Translations under genes and position numbers: made by a program | Notes under the pieces: generated by a model | What the model was told of the DNA's origin: nothing | Databases searched by the model: none | What the model saw: the letters and a program-made list of their open reading frames with translations, nothing else | In this document: positions 39,774 to 51,482 of the stretch, piece after piece | Position numbering within the stretch: the stretch's first letter is position 1 | Layout: every line of letters starts with the position of its first letter | From: Pogona vitticeps | Lineage: Eukaryota; Chordata; Lepidosauria; Squamata; Agamidae | Direction: 5' to 3' | Assembly: GCF_051106095.1 (NCBI RefSeq) | Contig: NC_135783.1 | Location: 65,349,447 to 65,413,446 of the forward strand | DNA length: 64,000 nt

Positions 39774-40137
39774 ACGTGCACTTAATGTGGTTAAGCCATG
39801 TCACATGCATTTATCTCAAAATAATTGATTTGACTTTTGGACATTTTGTAGTTCTGTGCCATTAAATTGCATTTGACCCATGGAGCCTCAATAAGGTTTT
39901 TTGAGGTATGGGAGTTGTTCAAGGAATGGTTTATGGAAGGAGTCACCCTGAAGAATGTGAGGACTCTGAAGGCATTTAGGTATCTACTGGGAAACAACAG
40001 AACCTATCTTTCCACTCCAGAAGCACCATTGGATTTCCACCAATGGAAATCTGAACTGAGGTCACCTGAGCCCTAATCCCATGATCTATCCAGTATGCCA
40101 CACTGGTGTAGTAGAAAATACATGGCATTAATAATAC

Positions 40138-40210
40138 CAGGGGGTTGGACTTGATGGCCTTGTAGGCCCCTTCCAACTTCACTTTTCTATGATTCTATGA
40201 TTCTATGATA
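40138..40210 (+). mobile_element. CR1 LINE 3' end
   Basis: GGGGGTTGGACTTGATGGCCTTGTAGGCCCCTTCCAAC...ATGATTCTATGATTCTATGAT, the standard CR1 end with three ATTCTATG units. Confidence 0.88.
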
Positions 40211-40794
40211 CATATCTAGGCTCCTGCTAGAATTGTTTGAGGGCCAAACTCACATCTCCACTGACAGTTTAGGAATGGGTGTGTATTTTGTAAATTCCCT
40301 TCCCAAATGTTGGATGTGCTTTGGGTTACACTGGATGTGGCTGATCTGGAGCTGTCACAGATGTAATGGACTCTTGAGTCACATCATTTTAGAAAAGTCC
40401 AGCAGTTTAACCATTATACTATAATGGCTTCTCAGATCAGTGATTACTGTATATATGATGCTGGCTAATATGTATTGGTAGAATGCAACTATTAACTTGC
40501 ATAATCTGCCTAATATGAAAACTCCATGTTAATTTGCATATTATGCAAATGTGCACAAACACTACTTGGACTCTGTAATATCTATAATATACAAAACAGG
40601 CTGACTGTATTTGAAAACTAGAATATGGCAAGATACTAAAAATGGGACTTAGCCTTTTTTTCATGGTTCAATAAACATGGACTCTCTCATTCCTAAATCA
40701 GCACTTTAACCACTACAATATACTTTAGAGTGAACAAAATAATGATTCAATTCAAAGTGACATACAAATGCTAACACAAGTAAGTTAAAAGAAT

Positions 40795-40941
40795 TGTTGG
40801 ATAGCTCTGTGGTTTAGGTATCCGGCTGCAGAGCCAGAGGGGTTGGGAGTTTGATTCCCCACTGTGCCTCCTTGACAGCAGCTAGACTTGATGATCCATA
40901 GGGTCCCTTCCAGCTCTGCAGTTCTAAGATGATGATGATGA
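40795..40941 (+). mobile_element. tRNA-derived SINE with CR1-like tail
   Basis: The head TGGATAGCTCTGTGGTTTAGG...GGTTGGGAGTTTGATTCCCC has A- and B-box-like parts of a tRNA promoter. The tail GACTTGATGATCCATAGGGTCCCTTCCAGCTCTGCAGTTCTAAGATGATGATG resembles a CR1 end. A minus-strand relative of the tail lies at 57114. Confidence 0.75.
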
Positions 40942-41655
40942 GTGCAGCTATAAACAAGCCAAGCTATATTTGGTTTACTAATTGGTAATATATAAAGCAA
41001 ATGTAATGTCATAGGCCACCTGGATCTGTTTGACTGATATGAAAACTGCTGGCTTGTTTTGACAGCCCTGTCTAACAATGTGGATAGAAGATACAATTTT
41101 GAAGAGGTTTACATCATACTTAAAACACAAAGATCTGTGCAAGCTTCTAAATAAAAACATACTTCCCTTTTAGATTTTGCCGTTCCAAAACTAGGAAGTA
41201 AAGAACAAACTATGCAAAGTAGGAAGAATGTGGAATAAATTATGCAAAATATAATGAATTTTGCAAATATATCCGGTTTGCATAATTTATACATAGTTGA
41301 GAATCCATTTTATCCTTGTTTAGAGTTACTTGAGGAATTTCATTTTATTTTATTTTAAAAGAGCATATATATCTCTGCTTATAGTAAGATCGATGCAGGC
41401 TTTATGTAAGTAGTAACGGGATCTCTGAATGCCACAAGTGATTATTTGTACAAATGTCCTCTCCAGAAACCTGCTTCTCTTTAGGTCAAACAAAAGTCCT
41501 TCTGGGATTGGGATTACAGTTTTTACTAGGTGGATGAGTGCTGGTGTGGAGGTAGTCAGAGCTAGGCTGCTTGAAATTCATAGGGCAGCTGTATGTAGCA
41601 AACACATTATTAGATTAGAATAAATCTTGTCAACTAGAATTTGATTTCTTTTCAG

Positions 41656-41778
41656 GCACTCCGGGATATCTGTGACTGCAATCGTCCACATTTTTACCGG
41701 CTACAAGCTGTTGGTGACGTGTTTGAAGATATTTGCAGCAGCTCTTGGATATTTGGTGATATATTGAAAGAAGTGAAA
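41656..41778 (+). CDS. C6orf118: C6orf118 exon 2
   Basis: This exon has 41 codons in phase 0 at both ends: ALRDICDCNRPHFYRLQAVGDVFEDICSSSWIFGDILKEVK. FxRLxxxGxVFEDICxSSxIFGDxLKxVK is the conserved signature of C6orf118 and related TSNAXIP1-domain proteins (human has [36 protein letters not shown] as I remember it). The acceptor TTTCTTTTCAG ends at 41655 and the donor is GTACGT. It corresponds to residues 229-269 of the assembled protein. Confidence 0.92.
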
Positions 41779-44040
41779 GTACGTGAGGTCCCCCAATTTA
41801 ATGGAGTGTAGGAGGAAAGCTCAACAAATGACTTTGGGGAATGTACTGCAGGATCTGTGCCACTATTTAAGTCTCTGTGTTTGAGTACACAGGATGTGTG
41901 CCGCTATTTAAGTCTTTGTGCTGTGTAAACGTAGCTCAGACGTCATCTGTGCAGTACCAAATGCAAAAGATCATTGAGAAAGTTATGATGAAAAGGCATG
42001 AATGCAAATACTGAAACACGGGCTTTGTAATTCCTTAGAATTCACAAAAGCTCAGTTAGTTAGGACTCTCAATGATAGCTGGTTTTTGGCCCTCTTCACT
42101 CTCCTGGATTTAGCCAGACCCTGCTGTTCAAGACACCAGTCCTTTGTAAGAATTTTTATAATTATTTTTTATTAGAAAAACAGAGTTTCATAGATTCAGT
42201 TTATATTGCTCAAGCTTTAGCATAAAGAACATATTCAAAGATTATTACAGTTAAATAAAATAACTAATACCCATTAAAATAAGAAACACTAAGATGGGCT
42301 AAGGTGGGCTAGCCCCACCTCCTTCTGGCAATTACATTTTTTTACCATCCAACTACATAACACATTCCAGAAAGAATCATCCTCTCAGATCCTTCAGAAA
42401 TCAGTTAGCTTGTAGCTAAACTCAAACACATACTTCTCCTTCCATCTTTTCCACATTCTCTTAACTCCTCCCTTCTTCTTGACACTTCATGGCTGTTAAC
42501 CAATTAGCCTCAAGGGGATGTAACACCTTCCTCCGCCCTCAGTTCCCATGAGGATCCAGGTGTGTTATCTCTTCTCCAGTTAGTTCGGAATGTTGAGTCT
42601 TTTCATGGGCCTTTTTGTTTGACCTTCAGCTTATCACGGATCATGCTGTACCAGTCTTCAGAAAAACACTGTCACACCACTTAGAAAAACACATTCCAAT
42701 GCCTCTCAAATCACCTTCACACAGAACCTGTCTGACTCCATTGTACATTTCTCTGACTACATATCCCACACTGCTTCGACTCCACCACAAGGCCTTGTCC
42801 CAACTGATAAAAATGTAGGTGTGTCCATAAGCAAGAACTGATAGATTTCTGCCTCAGGGATTCTTGGAACTGGAGTCCCAACAACAACAAATGTCACACC
42901 CCTAGTTGTGTAACATTTCAGCTTCCAAGGAGTCTAAATATGATAAATCTATGTGCATAGACTTTCCCTTTCATATCTCATGCATGTATTTTAAAGGGGG
43001 GTTAAGCGAACCATGCAAGATAACCTTGTAGACATATATAGGCATTTGGTTAGTAACATAGGAGGGGTTTGAGAAGAAAGAGTAGAGGACTGGCAGGAGG
43101 AGGAGGAGGCAAAGGAAAGAAGGAGCATAGGCCTAGGCAAATTTAAAATCTTTTCAAAACTGTTCTGCAAACCATAATATTGTAACTTACGGGGAACTTA
43201 CCTTCTGTGTATTGATTTTGTTGTTGCAACTGATAGAGTTCTTCCTCTGTGGAAATAGTTTTACTAATAGTAGAAGTACTTCCTTGTCTCCAGGTAATGG
43301 GTCATTTACATAGGTATTACTAGAGCTACAGAAATAGGTAATACAAAGCTATTACAGAAACCTTGCCTTTTAAATGTAAACGTCCAAAATCCCATAGCTA
43401 TCATGATAGCAGCCATACTGGCTATGGGATCTTGGAAGCAACATTCTTTTATTTCTGGGTCATGCTTAGGCCCTCCAAGTAAGTGAAATTAGTATACAAC
43501 AAAGGCACAATGGGAAACAAAATCCATGTCAGTCTATGAATACTTTAAAATGTAGATCTTTCAATTTGATCTTGCTCACACATTAAGCCTTTTTGATTGC
43601 TTCAGTGGGAAATATTCTCAATTCCGGATATCTAGACAGATGAAAAAGGGGGGAAAACATTCTCCAGCGACAAAATCCTGTGATCCCCAGCTTAGTAGAA
43701 GAGGCTCATGAGAAAAATGAACTGTCCTGATGTTGGAAGGAGTGCTCTGAATTTGTATTTCCCCTTCCTGCCCTTGGCAAAGGATATGCGGAGCTCACAC
43801 TTCTGAGATGTTGGCACTTTGATGACAGAGAGGGGAGAAAGGATCAGAGGGTGGCCCCTGTGAAGAGCAGATCAACCATTTTCCCAACACAAGGAAACTT
43901 TATGCAATCTTGAAGGTGGCATATAGAATTTCCCTCCCATTGCAGGCAAGTGAGAAGTGTAGAGAACAAATCCAGAGAAAAAACTGGCAAAAGTCGCTCC
44001 ATCCTCATCTCTGCCATTTTGGCAAAGTGTGGTGTATATG
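41779..44040. other. C6orf118 intron, nothing firmly recognised
   Basis: A pyrimidine-rich stretch at 42300-42900, ending in CAACAACAACAAATGTCACACCCC, looks like an old insertion, but I cannot assign it. The remainder is ordinary AT-rich intron. Confidence 0.35.
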
Positions 44041-44061
44041 CAACCCCTGGAACTTGGAGCA

Positions 44062-44063
44062 AT

Positions 44064-44134
<71 letters not shown>

Positions 44135-45160
44135 ATATGCTGCCCACTCTACCCAAAGGTCTCTGGGCAGCTTACAACAATTAAAATACAATAAGAAAGA
44201 TAAAGCAATGAAAATATAAACTCAAAAAATTGCCATCAGGACGATTCAGGTATCTAGGGCCCAAGCCATCTAGGACTCTATAGGTCAAAACAAGCACTTT
44301 GAATTGGGCCCGGGCAGCAACTAGTAGCCAATGTAATTTAAACAGTATTGGCTTGATATGTCCCCTAGTGGCCCCATCACTCACCAGCCATGCACCTCGA
44401 TTCACTGGACCATCTTCAAAGGCAGCCCCACGTAGAGCACATTGCAGTAGTCTATACAAGATGTTACCAGTGTGTGTGTAACTGTCATGAGACTCTGCTC
44501 GTCCAGGTAGGGCCGTAGTTGGTATAATTTCCACAGCTGAAGAAGCTGGGCTTCCAGAGATAGACTGGGGTCCAGGAGCACCCCCAGGCCATGGACCCTT
44601 TCCCTTAGGAGGAGTGCAACCCCATTCAGGGCAGGGAAATGGCCCTCCAGCCTGTCCAGCGAAGCACCCACTAACAGCACTTCTGTCCTGTCTGGATTGA
44701 GTTCCAATTTATTAACCCTCATCCAGTCCATTATCAGGTACAGACACAAGTTCAGCACAGAAACTGACTCATCTGGATTGGTGCGAAACAAGAGTTAGAG
44801 CTGGGTGTTGTCAGCATATTGCTGACTCCTCAGCCCAAACCTCCTGATGACCTCTCCCAGCGGTTTCATGTAGATGTTAAACAGCAATGGGGACAGTATC
44901 GAGCCCTGAGGAACTCCATGACATAAACGCCATGGGACAGAGCAACTGTCCCCCAGCACCACCCTCTGGACATGGTCAGCTAGGAAGGAGTGGAACCACC
45001 ATAAAGCGGTGCCCCCAACTCCCAACCCAGCCAGCCTTTCCAGAAAGACACCATGGTCAATGGAATCGAAAGCCATTGAGATGTCTAGGAGTATCAACAG
45101 TGTCACACTCCCCCATCTCTCTCCCAGCAAGGTCGTACAGGGTGACCAAGGCACTGTGAT
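44062..45160 (-). mobile_element. L2-clade LINE, 5'-truncated, reverse transcriptase and 3' end
   Basis: On the minus strand the frame from 45154 gives LLILLDISMAFDSIDHGVFLERLAGLG, FHSFLADHVQRVVLGD, CHGVPQGSILSPLLFNIYMKPLGEVIRRFG and QYADNTQL: reverse-transcriptase blocks of the L2/CR1 group. After an in-frame stop it continues MDWMRVNKLELNPDRTEVLLVG and the C-terminal QFKVLVLTYRVLDGLGPRYL. The catalytic YADD is changed to YADN. The 3' UTR (44132-44190) and an (AAAT)n tail, (TTTA)n on + at 44062-44130, follow. Inactive but fairly well preserved. Confidence 0.85.
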
Positions 45161-45564
45161 TTTAAAAAGAAATTAGTGGTTACTTTATAGCGGACAACTA
45201 TGGCCCTCTAGATGTTTTTGGATGGAGATTCCTGCAGTTCTGTGCTGGCTGGAACCAATGGAACTTTGAAAAATAAATTGAGAAAATACCTTTCTGTTTT
45301 GCAAATAAACTTATGCTGAAGTTTGGGGAATTGACAACTAGGAAAATGGCAATCTTGGGCAAACCCCATTGGATCTAATAAGGCCTACTTCTCTAGAGAT
45401 GCACAGGATTGCACTGCATTTGATCAGTTCAATAGAGATGAAAGATGGTAACTCAAAATGATTACTAAAATGCAGAATCTTCAGGCAGTGGCCAGCTTTA
45501 CAATTAGTTAAAATATTATTGATTTAATTTATCAAGTTCTTCTTACTACGCCAATGCAGTAAAT

Positions 45565-45619
45565 ACATTGAAACATACATTTCTCTCTTCCCTCAAGGGA
45601 AAACTGTATGTTTCAATGT
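45565..45619. repeat. Perfect 15-bp inverted repeat
   Basis: ACATTGAAACATACA (45565-45579) and TGTATGTTTCAATGT (45605-45619) are exact complements, separated by 25 bases. Outside them AAAT and a shifted GTATTT extend the pairing. Located 168 bases upstream of C6orf118 exon 3. Confidence 0.9.
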
Positions 45620-45786
45620 ACGTATTTCAAAGACAGAGGAGGAAAAGAAAATGAGGCGGTCCCACCCAGCCACTTGCGGCCACATTCGAAAGTTCTCATC
45701 TGAGAACAAAGAATGGCATAGATCAGTCTGTAAACAGTCTTGATGACTTTTTTTTACTAACACTCCTATTTAATTTTACCTTACAG

Positions 45787-45846
45787 AATGAATATGAACT
45801 CTACATGGTGATCCTGTTGGATGCTTTGCCTACCATGCAGTACAGA
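45787..45846 (+). CDS. C6orf118: C6orf118 exon 3
   Basis: This exon has 20 codons: NEYELYMVILLDALPTMQYR (residues 270-289). DEYELYM directly follows the signature of the previous exon in the human protein. The acceptor is TTACCTTACAG. The donor I chose (AGA/GTAATA at 45847) is weaker than the others in this gene, but it keeps phase 0, which the next exon requires. The small size and weak donor make the 3' end the least certain border of this gene. Confidence 0.78.
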
Positions 45847-46499
45847 GTAATAAATTTTTTAAAATTCTGTATTGATATATACTTTTGTCTAGGGTTATGC
45901 TGAAGGTCCTTAATTATAAAGTGTTTTATCTGGTCTCCTAGAATTCAGCGGATGACTCTTCTTGCCATGCATGCTTTCTATAATAAATATTCCCCATAAA
46001 TTGATACAATGTTGAAGTCATAGAGTGGATTGCACCACTGGAGGTGTGGAAAGGGAAGAACGGATAATTCTGTCAAGCTCAGTTTCATCAACATCTTTTT
46101 TACCCAATGCTAACTCCTTTCTGTCCCAATTTTTCATATATTTATAAATGTAACTTTAGACTATGAAAATTGCTATTCATTTTCATATGGTTTTTTGAAA
46201 ATCCACATTTTTGCCTGCATAATGTGTGCATATTTTTCCAAGCAGTTTCCAGAAGAATAAACCATTCTTGCACGTATCTTTGCAATGTATTTTGCTAATA
46301 ATACACACTGTTTATACAACGATGTGGTTGTGGTCTACTCCTCTCCAAGAACTACTTTCCAAACTCCAAAAACATGATGAATTTCAGTGGCATGATAAAT
46401 TTTGTTTCCCACTCTTGTAAACAATATACAGTAGTTATCAGGGATAGCAGTGAGTAAATTGTAACCCTTGTAAATGGGTTGCAATTTTTGCCTGATGTA

Positions 46500-47520
46500 G
46501 GAATGAATCCAGATAAAATGTTCTGTGTGCCACTGCCCCTACTCAGTGTGAGATCAATGGGCAATCCCTTCTCCATTCCCATATCCATTGACTCCTGATG
46601 GCCTTGATCAGCAAATGCTGGGTTTATTGATACGGAGGTATGAGTTGCAGCAAACTCAGGAGTTCCTTCTACTTTTGGGAGCTTTCCTAAAGCAGAGTGA
46701 TTGGCACTTGCCCCTGGGATGACTCAGTCCAGTCTGGGCCCCTACGTAACTCCACTGGTCTCAAAAGTCCTTAGTTTCTATCTATAAGGACCTTCATGAT
46801 GGTCAAAGGTGGGTGCATGAAGGAGGGACAGCGTGTAAATCTGTGCTCTGATCAGAGTTTGAGTCTCACTGGGGCCAACTGCTGCTGTGGTTGTTGTAGC
46901 TTTTGCTGTTGGAGGTGCTGCTGCTGTTTCCTTTGTTTGTTTGTTTGTTTGTTTGTTTTACCTCCATCATTGCCTTTGGGAGGTCCTGGGGCCTGACTGG
47001 CCTTCTGGGTTGGGTTGATGGAGATGGCAGCCACAGTTTTGGGATGTGGGGATGGGTCTGATACTCCTATCCTACTACCTTGCCCCCAAGGCAGTCAGAG
47101 CAGTACAAGGACCTTGTTTTGGGGCTCCTCCTGGTTTATATAGTCTCATGCCTCCTCAACACTCCAAAAGTCCTTGGCAATGCCTCCGCCAGCTCCTCCC
47201 AGGCATCTCCTCAAGCTCCTTCCTCCTCCATCTCTGAGGCTTCCACTGCCTCCCCAATGGGTACAGGTATCCCTCACCATACCCAGACATCTCCACCAGG
47301 GCCTCTTTAATGGTCCCCAACTGGTAGATGGCCTCCTCTTCCTCTTCCTTCCCCAGGTGACTTCCATCTGCCACAGCCTCTTCCCCTTCCTGGGCTAGTC
47401 AACCCTGCTCCACACCTGACTCAGACCCAGCTACTGCCCTTCCTCAGGTGCTTGGGGTGGGTATTGATGGTGTGCCAGCAGGGGTGCCAGTGGTGTTTAG
47501 ATCAGAAACAATTGTATAGA
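46500..47520 (-). mobile_element. GC-richer insert, possibly related to the 27-28 kb segment
   Basis: C/T-rich kilobase with minus-strand frames rich in Trp, Arg and Gly. Shared words with the 27 kb segment include CTCCATTCCCA(T/A)ATCCAT followed within about 70 bases by GGTTTATT. This suggests two decayed copies of one retroelement. A (TTTG)n tract lies at 46930-46960. Broken if real; family unassigned. Confidence 0.3.
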
Positions 47521-47574
47521 TCAGAAATTGGAAATGTTATATTTTCAAGCTCTGGTTATAATGGGGGATAGGGA

Positions 47575-47717
47575 GAAATTTACACCACCTTGAGTTTATT
47601 AGGGGAAATATGGTATATAAATACTAACAAATGGATGAATGAATGAATGAATGAATGAATGAATGAATGAATGAATGAATGAATGAATGAATGAATGAAT
47701 GAATGAATGAATGAATG
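47575..47717 (+). mobile_element. LINE 3'-end remnant with (GAAT)n microsatellite
   Basis: ACACCACCTTGAGTTTATTAGGGGAAATATGGTATATAAATACTAACAAATGGATGAATGAATG has the build of an L2-like 3' UTR. A pure (GAAT)n of about 82 bases (47635-47717) follows. Confidence 0.6.
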
Positions 47718-47870
47718 GTTATAAGAATATAATAAGAACTTGAAAAAGTTACTTTTGAAGGGGCCAGTGACCATAATGGCTGGAGATTGTGGGAGTTGTA
47801 ACCCTAAGCATATCTTTTTCTGTTGTAGGTGATCTGTGATATAGTTTACAACCACATCTTGCTGTGTCTC

Positions 47871-47970
<100 letters not shown>

Positions 47971-47983
47971 CAGGAATGTATGA

Positions 47984-48199
47984 TAGGTGGCTGGGTAGCT
48001 CAGTGAGTTAGCCATCTCTTTGGGCATTTAATTATCCACTGTGGATCCTAGAAGAGCCAGCCTGTATGGCCTTGGGCAAGCCGTGCAGTCCCAGAATGCC
48101 CCCAGAAGAAGGGAGTGGTAAACCATTTCTGAGTATCTAGAAAACCCTGAAAAGGGTCACCGTGAGTCATTGACTTGACAGCACATGAATGTTATTATT
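47984..48199 (+). mobile_element. tRNA-derived SINE
   Basis: GGTGGCTGGGTAGCTCAGTGAGTTAG (A-box region), then AGCCTGTATGGCCTTGGGCAAGCCGTGCAG, GAAGGGAGTGGTAAACCATTTCTGAGTATCT and the tail GGGTCACCGTGAGTCATTGACTTGACAGCACATGA. The same body and tail recur at 51483, 52240 and 53030. Confidence 0.75.
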
Positions 48200-48395
48200 C
48201 ATGATAGCTTTACACTGGAAGTACTGAGACTTGTCCATATTCATTCATAACCAATAACTGTGAATGAAAGACAAATTTCAGAGATGTCTTACAGACCCAG
48301 GGACTTAAAATTGCATAAACATGCAACTTAAAAGTTTCTATCCTTCTCTTTTGTTGGAATGTCGTCATATTTTCTTTTCCCCTGCAACAAAATAG

Positions 48396-48520
48396 ACCTT
48401 GCAGAATGAAGTAAAAGGCATGGAAAAGAGGGCAGTGATGACTCATGAAATAGAAGAGCATAGGCATGATGTACAGGTTCTTGTGCAGAAATCCAAATCA
48501 GCCTTAGCAAGGAATGAAGA
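48396..48520 (+). CDS. C6orf118: C6orf118 exon 4 (coiled coil)
   Basis: The exon encodes TLQNEVKGMEKRAVMTHEIEEHRHDVQVLVQKSKSALARNE plus two bases (GA), residues 290 onward. It is helical and charged with heptad-like spacing, in keeping with the central coiled coil of the family. The acceptor CAAAATAG ends at 48395 after a T/C-rich tract, and the donor is GTAAGT at 48521. The phase agrees with exons 3 and 5. Confidence 0.82.
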
Positions 48521-49767
48521 GTAAGTTGTTTGAGTTTGACAGAGTTGCTTATATACGGGTATGCCATGTTTATGGAAATCATTCTTCCTCAGACTAACCT
48601 GTATTTCCAAAGGTCACTTCCCCCATTGTGAGGGATATTGTTTTGTTATATGTGACACTACCCTTGGTATGATCAGCCAAGCGTGGCCTCACCATAGTCT
48701 ATTTAATGTAGCAGAAACAAGTGGTGAGGTGAGAGACAGACCAAGGTGTTCTTGGTGATTGTTCCTGGGCTATTCGAATTCCTTTTCCTGTGAACGAGAA
48801 CAGCTCATCCATTTTACCTTCTTCCTCATCATAAAATATTTGATTCAGCAGAGAACAAATCTCAAACCCCCTTTGAAGCCACAGAATACATATGGCATTT
48901 TTGTGATCCTGCATACTGGTGCTTTCCACTAAATGCAGCAGGATTTAAACAGCTGGGCAGTGCAATCCTGAATTGCTTTACCCACACACTAAATTTAATG
49001 AGACTTGTTTCCTAACACCTACCTTAAGAAGATCACATCTTTCACCTCACATTAAACGTTCTTAACCAGTCTTTTGTTCATGAAAAGGAGGATTATGAAC
49101 AAAGCCTGACAAACCCTTTGTGTGTCTGCAACATCCTGAAGGACTTCTGCCCTCTCAATTATGTCAAAGGATGTTTTAACAGAATGACCTTGAATTCCTA
49201 TTGTAGAGGGTTTATTTGTTATGAGGCTGCTCCAATAGAGGGTATCATGCATCAGATTAACCAAGAGACTTGTTTTAGCTGTTGCCATTCACAAATCTGG
49301 TGATCGACTGTGTCTGTCATCCAAAGTGACACTCCTGAAGTAAACAAGATAAGGTGATCTAGTTGGACTGCAGTTTCCAACTGTCTCAGCCAGGCGGGCC
49401 AACGAGAAGGGATAATGGAACTGATAGTTCATCAACGGCTGGATGAACCTTGGTATAACCTGCTTTAAAAAAAATCACAAACCTTTAAAAGAGAAGTGGC
49501 CAGCGAAACGGGGTTTCATTTCATAGTTTGCATTTGAGAAAAAGATTATCAGGATATGACCTGATAACCTCCTGAGTGGCTTCAGTCTCAAATTCACTGA
49601 AGTAATAATGAGGTAGATGAGGTGGTGTTGAAATGTAGGTTTAGTTCCATTCTCATGTCTACAGTAATTGTTGTGCATAGGCATTCACTGGTTTCTCTAC
49701 TTTTCCTGGCTCTGATTATCAAGACTGTAAAGTTACTTTAAAGAAGAATGAAACATACAGTATAATG
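48521..49767. other. C6orf118 intron, nothing recognised
   Basis: Open frames on both strands around 48.7-49.3 kb show no family resemblance and do not join to the gene. Confidence 0.4.
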
Positions 49768-49904
49768 TAGTTGTTCCCAGCCTTGAGTAGCCCAGGTGTT
49801 CTTGCACTTCAATTCCCAAAAGTCTTTACCACCAGATGTCCTGACTGGGGTTTCTGGGAACTGCAGTCCAAAACTCCTGGGTTACCTAAGGTTGGGAACC
49901 CCTG
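49768..49904. mobile_element. hAT-type palindromic MITE, diverged
   Basis: TAGTTGTTCCCAGCCTTGAG...CTAAGGTTGGGAACCCCTG, about 137 bp, same family as the copy at 17034. The flanks GTATAATG and ATATAAAG match at six of eight positions, so this is an old insertion. Confidence 0.72.
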
Positions 49905-50117
49905 ATATAAAGCCAACTGTAGTAGTGGTAGGAAGATGCTCTGGGTCTCAGAGAATCCTTCTCCTCCTGCTTAGTCATTGTCATAATGCAGCATCTCATT
50001 ATATCATTTATGCCTCCTAAAAATAACTTTGCAAGCTTATGCATTGCTGAAAAACTCTGCTGCTATTAGACTGGCATTAATAAACATATTCATTCTCTTT
50101 CTCTCACTGCATTTTAG

Positions 50118-50176
50118 ACTCAGACACGAGTTAGAAATTGAATTGTGGGTGAGCCAGTCTGTTTCCAAAACGGCAG
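50118..50176 (+). CDS. C6orf118: C6orf118 exon 5 (coiled coil)
   Basis: One base completes a Glu codon, then LRHELEIELWVSQSVSKTA and the first base of another Glu codon. Human C6orf118 has [20 protein letters not shown] at this point as I remember it, so the helical register is conserved. The acceptor CATTTTAG ends at 50117 and the donor is GTAAGA at 50177. Confidence 0.84.
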
Positions 50177-50396
50177 GTAAGATATTACGTTGCATTGAAC
50201 AATGACATAGACTTCATGGATCACACAGAAGATGCTGTAGCTGCTAGGGGGATATCTTCATCACAGCAGTTGACGTCAACCTATGTTTACTCTGTTTCTC
50301 AAGATCTGCTAGTATGTTGCCCATATTTGACTTTGAAAGTCACAGGGCAGGCCCAGCACTCTTGCCCTAGTGACAGATGCTTCCTTGCACTTGCAG

Positions 50397-50584
50397 AAAA
50401 GGACCAGGCAGAGTCAGACAAAGCAGCAAGTCTTTTTCTTTCCACTGCTGAGCAGCTGACATCCCTGAGGTGTCAAATTATTGTGAAATGGGAGGAGATT
50501 CAAGCAATGGAGAAAGAAATCAAGGATACCATGACTTTTGCTGGCATTGTAAGCATCAGAGAGAAGACTGTAAAAGAATTAGAG
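50397..50584 (+). CDS. C6orf118: C6orf118 exon 6 (coiled coil)
   Basis: Two bases finish the split Glu codon and 62 codons follow, KDQAESDKAASLFLSTAEQ... to ...REKTVKELE. The segment VKWEEIQAMEKEIKDTM resembles the human SKWDEIQALEKEIKTTL. It forms one long predicted helix, residues ~351-413. The acceptor CACTTGCAG ends at 50396 and the donor is GTAAGA at 50585. An overlapping open frame that starts upstream at 50195 runs through intron sequence and is not a separate gene. Confidence 0.88.
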
Positions 50585-51209
50585 GTAAGACCCAAGGGTG
50601 CAGTGAAAAGGCAGACGGGGGACATTTCCATCTTCCATTCAGATGGAGGTGTTTATGCCTTCTTTTTATTTTTGTTCATCGTTTTTAATTGTAGTGAGTG
50701 CATGTAGTGCATTTTAATTGTTATCAGCTGCTTCAAGGACATTGCTAGGAAGCAGGACAGATTGTGAAAGAACAAGAATAACAACACCTGGTGTGTTTGT
50801 TTAGAAATAAGATACTTAATGCTCATGACGCCAAATTCTGGAACTTAATGGCTCTTTCTTAAGTCACAGTAAATGATGCTTATTGTTAGAAGAAAGAACC
50901 TAGGTGATGAACATCTGGCTTACACACAAACCCCTTCTCCTCTATGCTGGCTGGACTATTCTCAGACTTATACTCCCCAAAATAAATACTTTTTCCAAGC
51001 CCAACTTCAATGGTTTTTTTTGTCCTGGACACCAATAATAGTTCTAATTGAGCATCTCCCAAACATGTTCTTTGTAAAAAGAGGAGGGCGCCCACAGAAT
51101 AGTATAGAAGGGCCTAGCCAGTTAAGAGAAACTCTGAAACCTCGGAAAAATAGTTGTCTACTGGTCTGCAAGTATATCAGTTTTAAAAGCACCAATACTG
51201 CAAATATAA

Positions 51210-51275
51210 TAGAATCATAGAAGAATGAAGTTGGAAGGGGCCTTATAAGGCCATCAAGTCCAACCCCTTGCTCAA
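51210..51275 (-). mobile_element. CR1 LINE 3' end
   Basis: AGAATCATAGAAGAATGAAGTTGGAAGGGGCCTTATAAGGCCATCAAGTCCAACCCC is the complement of a CR1 3' end. It lies 130 bases upstream of C6orf118 exon 7. Confidence 0.82.
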
Positions 51276-51403
51276 AATATATTCCTGTTCTTTTGTTCTT
51301 AGGCACTCTGCTATTCTACTGAATGGACCTTGATTAAACTACTGATGTTTATGAACTGAAAAATGTAGTGAGGCATGTCTAAAGTATTTTATTATTTTTG
51401 CAG

Positions 51404-51457
51404 GGTGAAGCATCAAAACTCCAGGGGTCTAACAAATTTCTAAGAAAACAAATAAGA
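51404..51457 (+). CDS. C6orf118: C6orf118 exon 7
   Basis: This exon has 18 codons, GEASKLQGSNKFLRKQIR, phase 0 at both ends, with acceptor TTTTTGCAG and donor GTAAGT. Human has a comparable helical stretch (LETENMILKKKIK). It is short but bounded by strong splice signals and keeps the frame. Confidence 0.82.
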
Positions 51458-51482
51458 GTAAGTGCACTCATCATGGGGTACT

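Noticed and set aside
40795-40870. tRNA gene
   Set aside because: A and B boxes are present, but the cloverleaf is degenerate and it continues into a CR1-like tail, so it is a SINE head.
50195-50707. Independent 170-codon gene
   Set aside because: Only 50397-50584 is coding. The rest is intron of C6orf118, as splice sites and phase show.
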